Shown here: in pieces, positions 57,737 through 64,000 of the stretch
Layout: every line of letters begins with the position of its first letter
How positions within the stretch are numbered: the stretch's first letter is position 1
DNA from: Chlorops oryzae
Lineage: Eukaryota > Arthropoda > Insecta > Diptera > Chloropidae
Assembly: GCA_020466095.1 (NCBI GenBank)
Contig: CM035806.1
Coordinates: 16,074,724 to 16,138,723 of the forward strand
Length of the DNA stretch: 64,000 bases
Reading direction: 5' to 3'
Made by a program: the position numbers and the translations under genes
The notes under the pieces: generated by a model
The model's input: only the letters and a program-made list of their open reading frames with translations
What the model was told of the DNA's origin: nothing
Databases searched by the model: none

Positions 57737-58632
57737 ACTTATTTGTTTTTATACCCAGCGTAAGCAACGTATATTACGGTATCTTGTAACAGCCAGAATA
57801 ACGCTCCGTAGATATAGACATATATATATATATATATATTCTTGATCAGGATCAAAAATTCGATTTAGACATGTCCGTCTGTCCGTCCGTCCGTGTCCGG
57901 ATCTCCTCCGAAACGGCTGGACCAATCAAGTCGAAATGTGGCACACAGGTATATCGAGGTCCGAGTATGATCCTAACTAAAAATGGAAGACATCCACTCA
58001 CTGCCACGCCCACAAATGAATTTAATGTGTTTTCAGTAAAATGCTTGTAACTTGCGAACCACTCAACACATTTCATTGATATTTGGTGTACCGGTAAACT
58101 ACGAAAAGGGACATATCCTGGAAAAAAATGGACGCCGCCTTCCGTGAGCCACGCCCACAAATAAGGGCTTATCGTAACTTGTGAAGTAAAAGGCGTAGAA
58201 GCTTCAAATTCGCAACATAGGTTGACCAAGACGAATGAAAGGTGTAGGAAAAAATTTTATGAGGCCCACCCACTGCCACGCCCACAAATAGAGATTTTTC
58301 GTAACTTCCGAAGTAAAAAGCGTAGAAGCTTCAAAATCGCAACATACGTTGACAAAGGCAAATGAAAGGTGTAGGAACAAAAATTTATGTAGCCCGCCCA
58401 CTTCCACGCCCACAATTGGAGAATTTTCGTAACTTCCGAAGTAAAAGGCGTAGAAGCTTCAAATTCGCAACATAGGTTCACCAAGGCGAATGAAAGGTGT
58501 AGGGAAATAATTTATGTGGCCCTCCCACTGCCACGCCCATAAATAGAGAAGCAAAACATAGTGCGCTCATAACGTCGGGACGCTGGGTATTTCAAAGTCG
58601 GGCTTAACCGACTTTAGCTTTCTTATTTGTTT
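57737..58632 (+). mobile_element. mini-me/DINE-like element, copy A
   Basis: Opens CTTATTTGTTTTTATACCC and closes CTTTAGCTTTCTTATTTG. Internally a (TA)n tract at 57820-57839 and a (GTCY)n tract at 57870-57893 lie about 45 bases apart, the two microsatellites that define mini-me elements of flies. After that come three tandem units of about 127 bases starting at 58149, 58276 and 58404, each beginning CCACGCCCA. The inner ends TACCCAGCG (57752) and CGCTGGGTA (58581) are inverted repeats. Confidence 0.75.
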
Positions 58633-60399
58633 GTTAATAAAATTAATATTTGGACGGCGTTCTTTTAAGAATTCAAGTGTTGTTAAAGACATTCTGATAT
58701 GTTACTCAAAAATACAGCAAAAAATTTCGGGTAGGTGCGTTTTTCGCGTAAGTGCATAAAATTGTCTGGAAAATAATTGAATGCAGCTAAGCAGAATATA
58801 CTGTATCGCATTTTCGCTTGTTAAAAACAGTTGAAAACAACAAACAGCCGTCTTGTATACATATATTTTTCGATTAATAAAAACAATTGAGTTTTGCGAA
58901 AAACCTTGCTGCGAATTATATTTACTAACATTTATAAATACCATAATGAACTTCGTTCTTATCTGGTGTCCTATGACACAACTCAACTTGTTTCATATAA
59001 AACGTGTTCCTTTCGTCCAAATGACATGAATTTTTGTATGTTGGTAATATTTGATAAAAAAAAGACATCCTGCAAAATTCATCCAAATCGGCCTCGCCCA
59101 CCACCCACCAATTCGATTTGAATTAGAGTAAGAGGTGTGTTTTAATTGGGCAAAAATTACTATTTTTTTTTTAGAAAATAAATAGAATTGGATTCGACTG
59201 GAAATTCAGAGCTGAACCGAATATTTATTTATTAGATAACATGTCTATAACAATGTCATCCAGTTCTAGATGTTGTTTATTTGGTTAAAAACATCAGAAT
59301 TTGTGGAAGTTGTGCTGAATTTTCTGGAAAACATCAACCTGTACTTCCTATAATCCTTATTTCTTGCTTCCTCAGCTTCTTCTGATAATTAGTTAATTGT
59401 TGCTATTATAATTCGGCGTAATGAACACGAATTCCTAAAAGTATACTATAATTTTTTTAAAAGAGTTTTTTTTTTGCAATTGTCATGCATTTTTCTTACA
59501 AAATTGATGATATCTTAAAAAAAGCTAGGCTATGCCGGCCGTTTTTTTCTCATAATATGTTACAACTAACTAATAGCTTCAATTTTTACCTTATTTGAAA
59601 GTAACAGCTCGTAACTCACATTAGTTCTATTCCAACAAAAAATAGCAAATCCTGTAGTTTTGTGGAGTCATTTTCATTTCCGCTTAACTTTTAAACTACT
59701 TATCGTATCTTACTGATTCCTTCGGTAATTTCATGAGTAAATGTTTTATTTTACTAAAGAACACAATTTTTTGTGCAGAAGCGATTTCATTTTACATTAA
59801 TGTCGTACTCAATTTGATGCAAATCTTAGTCAATTATTACCCTTGCATGTTTATGTGACTTCCAACGGGTATACCAAGTATAAATATTACCTTTTGAAAC
59901 AAAAGCTTATGGATTTCTCTTATTTAGACAATTCTCTACAAAACTGCATCATTACTTTTTAGAAATCATATGGTCGAAAAATTTATTTTTTTGCCGCTGA
60001 AAAACCACTGTGCAACGCAAAACTATAGCAAACAAGACAAAGAAAAAAACAAGTAAGGGTGTTATAGTCAGGCGAGCCTGACAATAAAATACAGACACAG
60101 ATACACATGTTTAAACAATTTTTCAAAAACACCAGAAAATCAGGACCGTTTAAAAATAATATTCTAAAGATTTTGAAGGCCATTAGGGGCCCCATTAACT
60201 GAATTTCGTTCAACTTCTTTATGAAAACCGCCCATTTGACACGCTGAATTTTTCAATTTCTTTTTGGAATTCTAACCGGAGGCTTAAATATATGCTCAAA
60301 TTCTAAGTTTCATTGAAATATTTCGAAAAAGTCCGATTTTGAGGCAGATTTTCGGATTTTTGTGACAGACCCTAGTACTGGAGGTACCCTTAATAATGG
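58633..60399. other. Intergenic, no gene seen
   Basis: AT-rich with degraded repeat words (CCTCGCCCACCACCCACC near 59088; GTTATAGTCAGGCGAGCCTG near 60061). No exon recognised. Confidence 0.4.
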
Positions 60400-60995
60400 A
60401 CCGATCAGGGAAATTTTTTGGAAGAATGTTTATGGCTGCGGATGAAGCATAAGTGCCAAATTTCAAGTCTTATTTGAACTACGGGTGTAGGGGACAATTT
60501 TCAAAAAACGCCCTTCTGCCACGCCCACTTTTAATATTTTTGGAAATCGTATTACTTGCCTTGAGAGATGTTCAAATATCCAATTTCATGAAAATATGTT
60601 GAAAAACTTAGATTTTAGAGCAGTTTTTGTGATTTTCGTAACAAACCCTAGTACTGGAGGTACCCCTAAAAATGGTCCGATCGAGTCCATTCTCGAACTT
60701 GTTCTTACTCATGTCCCCGTGAGCACGCATACCAAATTTTGTCAAGATAGCTCAACTCCTTCGATAAGATAACTGTATACAGACAGACGGACAGACAGAC
60801 GGACAGACAGACAGACGGACAGACAGACGGACAGACAGACGGACAGACAGATGGACATGTCTAAATCGAATCGCCTGGTGACGCTGATTATTTCTATATA
60901 CATTTTGTATGGTCTATCTCGACTGGTTCTGGGTGTTACGCACAACCACACAAACGCAATATACCCTCGACACAGAGTGTGTCGGGTATAAAAAG
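60400..60995 (+). mobile_element. mini-me-like repeat, copy C with long (GACGGACA)n tract
   Basis: Direct-orientation relative of 55680-56220. The (GACGGACA/GACAGACA)n tract at 60780-60856 is several times longer than in copy B. Ends in the palindromic CGACACAGAGTGTGTCG near 60968-60985. Confidence 0.75.
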
Positions 60996-63900
60996 TTAAA
61001 AAAAAAACACAAAAAAAAATTAATACGAACGCAAGGAAATAAAAAAAAAAAAGAGAAAACAACAAATATGCAACGTCGGTCACACGCAACGGGGAAGACC
61101 AGAACGGCACAGTGAGAGAGGGAAAACCCAGCGTAAATTCCATACAATAATTTTTGTTTTCCTTCGTTTCCAATGAAAAACTTCTACGACATTAAAACCC
61201 ATAAACCGAATCCAAGAAATCCGTTTGCGAACTTTAACTGCGTTCGTTTGAGGGCGCTCGCGACACTTTTCATCCTTTTGAAATATTATCAGTCATTGTG
61301 TGGCAGAGACGAGTTAACAGTAATTCATTCCAATAGAAGTTTTTGTGCAGAGTTTAAGGCGACAAAAAAAAAATAAAAATAAAAAAATAAAAATAAAAAG
61401 AGCGCATGATTGCATCTTTAACGAAGCGCGTGCTTCCTCCAGCTTTCTTGCAAGTGTGAATTTTCATTGAAATTCGTATTTGAATTGGAATTTCGTTGAA
61501 AAAAATTAAAACGTGACACTGCTCCTGTAAGTTGTAACTGATGAAGAGGAATTTGAACATTGAAGGGATTAATTGTGTAAGCTACACAGTTACGAGTATT
61601 TACTACACGTGGATTGTGTTTGCATGAGATTTTATCTTGCTTGTTTGTTGGTTTTATATTTTTTTTCATTTTTTATATATTTTTTATTTTGTGTTCTATA
61701 TTTGCGTAGCAGAAGGGTTGAATCACCACAAAGATTCGCTTTATTTGTTCTAGCTCTAGTCTCATTCTGTTTGAATGCTATAGAAACACAAATGTGAAAC
61801 AACTGACACGTAAGTAGAAATCTGATTATGAATAAATGGATTAATATGACAAATAATGTTCAAAGATTTTTGAGCCTACTCTTAGGTTTTGGATTTGTAC
61901 GTATATTTTAATTATAGAAAATCAATAAAATTACAACAAATAAATACATAAATGGTGGAACAAAATTGTCAAACATTCCAAGACGGTGAATTAAAAAAAA
62001 AAAAAAAAATCCGTTCTCTGTGGGTCTTGTAACAGCTACAACTAAGCTCTGCAGGGGTATATTCATATACACCAACATATCACTCATTTACTTCACGAAT
62101 GTCATATCTCAAAAACACGATTTTTGAGTTAATGATGAGGAAATATTCGGTGTATCATGCCTCGCATTGTGTACATAGGGTGTGGCGGGTTATGCAAAGG
62201 CATGCGGAATCATGAAAGGAATTTTTAAATTTTGTGGATTTTTCGATAGGTGCCATCTAAAAGCACTGAGGAGACTACTTTTTAGATTTTTATTGTGAAC
62301 GGTCCTTGAAATATCCTTGAAAATCCTTTTTTAATAAGCCTTTTTTTTCAAAATTTTATATCTCAAGAACTAATTAAGATAAGAAGATGAAACAAACGTT
62401 GGCCGATTGCTAATATAACAGGAAATCAAAAAATTTTTTTTTTTTAATTTTTATACTGAGAAAATTTTTTCCACAAAACTAAAAAGACAATTTTAACGTT
62501 AACGAAATCTCTCCAATCGGAGATCATTCCTGATTTCCATGTTCGGTGCTTGCAGTTGAAAGGATTCCAATAGCAAATTCTAAGTATAAGTTTTAATATC
62601 TTTTGAACAATTTTCGCCCAAGGATTTGCAAATAACCATTGATATGAATTTCATATTTCTTGCGAAACCTCTCCAATTGAAATCTGCAATATTGAATGGA
62701 ATGTTCGAATGATATTTGCTATGCAGGTGCATATACAAAGCGAGCATATGCAAAATAAATAAAAAATTTAATAAATCGTTATCATTGAATTGCATTCTGA
62801 TTCTCGGAAGTAGCAACAGAGGGATTCGATAAAGTGAAATGGAAATTTAAAACCAAAGAATATATGGAGAATTCATTTCAATGATTTTATATTTCCCAGG
62901 AACCGCACAGTGCTTTGAATCCATACAAAGTGGGACAAATATAGAAGGAGTTATTCTATTCTATATTATATTTGATATTCTAACATCACGCTTGAATTGT
63001 CAAAATTTTCTCCTTTTCTGTGTGTTTTTAAAAATATGAACACCTCCAAGCATATCAGAATTTATTTTTTTATGAATATTTGAACCTTTGTTTTTATTTC
63101 AGAACTGTCGTTTTTTTTAAAAGGATGTTTTGCTTTGAACTGGCAATTATTTAAGTGAGGGTATGTTTGCCCCTAAAAGATGCAAAATTTTTTTTTTTTT
63201 TTTTTTTACAATTCAAAAGTGCGTGCCACTGTGTGTGTATGCAAAAAGCAGCCGGTATTAATTATTTTGCTTGCACTTGAACGTGAATAGAAGACTACTG
63301 TAAAAAAGCTGAAAATAACATCTCTTCTTTGTGGATTCTTCTTCTTTTTCTATCATATGTTGAAGAAATATGTACATTAAAACCATACAACGGCTGTCAC
63401 ACTGCTTTTCGTTCATAAAGGACTGAAAATGCGCTCTTGGGTCAAGTTTCAAAATAGTATATCTCAGCGAAAGGTGAGAACTGATGAAAGACCGAATACC
63501 AATTTCGAAAGCTCATGAATGCTTCAAAAAAATATTTAAAAAATTAAAGAGGTGTTTTTGGGTTTTTTTTTTAATTTACCGACTTTTTTTGTTGGTATTT
63601 TAGGAGCATTTACTCAATATTTGAAGACCGCAAAATCGCAATTTTTGTACGAAAAATTTCCTCAAGTTTGAAGAGCTGTAGCATCTACAAAAAAAATTTG
63701 TTTATTCAGATATTTTGGATCTATTCGAACCAAAGTATTTCCTTTACAACGATACAAAATTCGCCACAAATTTTTCGATTTTTGTGCACTGTGCGGCAGA
63801 GGAAATGTGAAATACCACGAAATGATATACAAATCGAAAGGAAGTTTTTTCAATATCATGGATGTGTAATTAAATTTCTAGCGAAATGCTTCAAAGAGAA

Positions 63901-64000
63901 AATACAATTTCTCTTCAAAGTCGAACTTTTTTATTTTGTGAAAAATTTCAAACACACAGGCATGTTCTAGGAATCGAATCCCCATAAAAAATTCGAAAGA
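60996..64000. other. Intergenic, no gene seen
   Basis: AT-rich. Short frames on both strands were read but none shows a domain, splice pattern or codon bias suggesting a gene. A (AAAAT)n-like patch lies near 61372-61400. Confidence 0.4.

Noticed and set aside
1..64000. CRISPR arrays, operons, ribosome binding sites, bacterial-type systems
   Set aside because: The window is plainly insect nuclear DNA with spliced genes; direct repeats found are satellites or transposon parts.
1..64000. LTR retrotransposon or endogenous virus
   Set aside because: No paired long direct terminal repeats, no gag/protease/integrase motifs; the only reverse transcriptases are of non-LTR type.

Overview
The window is eukaryotic nuclear DNA. 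Genes are split by short GT-AG introns, promoters show TATA plus an arthropod-type initiator, the DNA is AT-rich with many homopolymer runs, and most intergenic space is small transposon copies. Protein similarity and the presence of mini-me/DINE-like repeats (a (TA)n tract and a (GTCY)n tract in one element) point to a higher dipteran fly. A tephritid-like acalyptrate is my best guess, but the species cannot be fixed from sequence alone.

Layout. 1-5 kb: two tandem minus-strand retinol-dehydrogenase-like SDR genes, the first cut by the window edge, the second complete (8 exons, 325 aa). 5-7 kb: nested MITEs. 7-14.5 kb: two plus-strand serpin genes whose middle 486 bp are almost identical while both flanks have diverged, so they look gene-converted; their reactive-centre loops differ. 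15-17.7 kb: DNAJC11 (minus, 5 exons). 17.7-21.6 kb: hAT-like and other MITEs. 21.6-22.7 kb: SAP30BP/HCNGP (minus, 3 exons). 23.4-25.9 kb: a hAT-like element carrying a nested element. 26.1-28.4 kb: COG6 (plus, 5 exons) with an apparent +1 frameshift in a T run. 28.5-36.4 kb: mostly repeats, with one orphan candidate first exon. 36.5-37.8 kb: intronless MOCS3/UBA4. 38-64 kb: no convincing host gene; it holds MITEs, two decayed non-LTR retrotransposons, a pyrimidine-rich satellite of about 0.9 kb and several mini-me-like repeats.

The host genes are housekeeping functions that do not form a pathway: redox of lipids or retinoids, protease inhibition, mitochondrial cristae organisation, splicing or transcription regulation, Golgi tethering, and MOCS2A/URM1 activation.

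The most notable signal is in the repeats. A set of short elements ends in CCCAGC...GCTGGG, and most copies are flanked by what look like 2-bp target duplications (GT, TA, AA, TC), one of them confirmed by an empty site inside the window. Two of the four types, and another inverted-repeat element, carry tRNA-like modules with A-box and B-box motifs. At least eight other elements have exact 7-8 bp target duplications typical of hAT transposition, and several are built of reiterated short words. A decayed LINE holds a near-perfect 125-bp hairpin.
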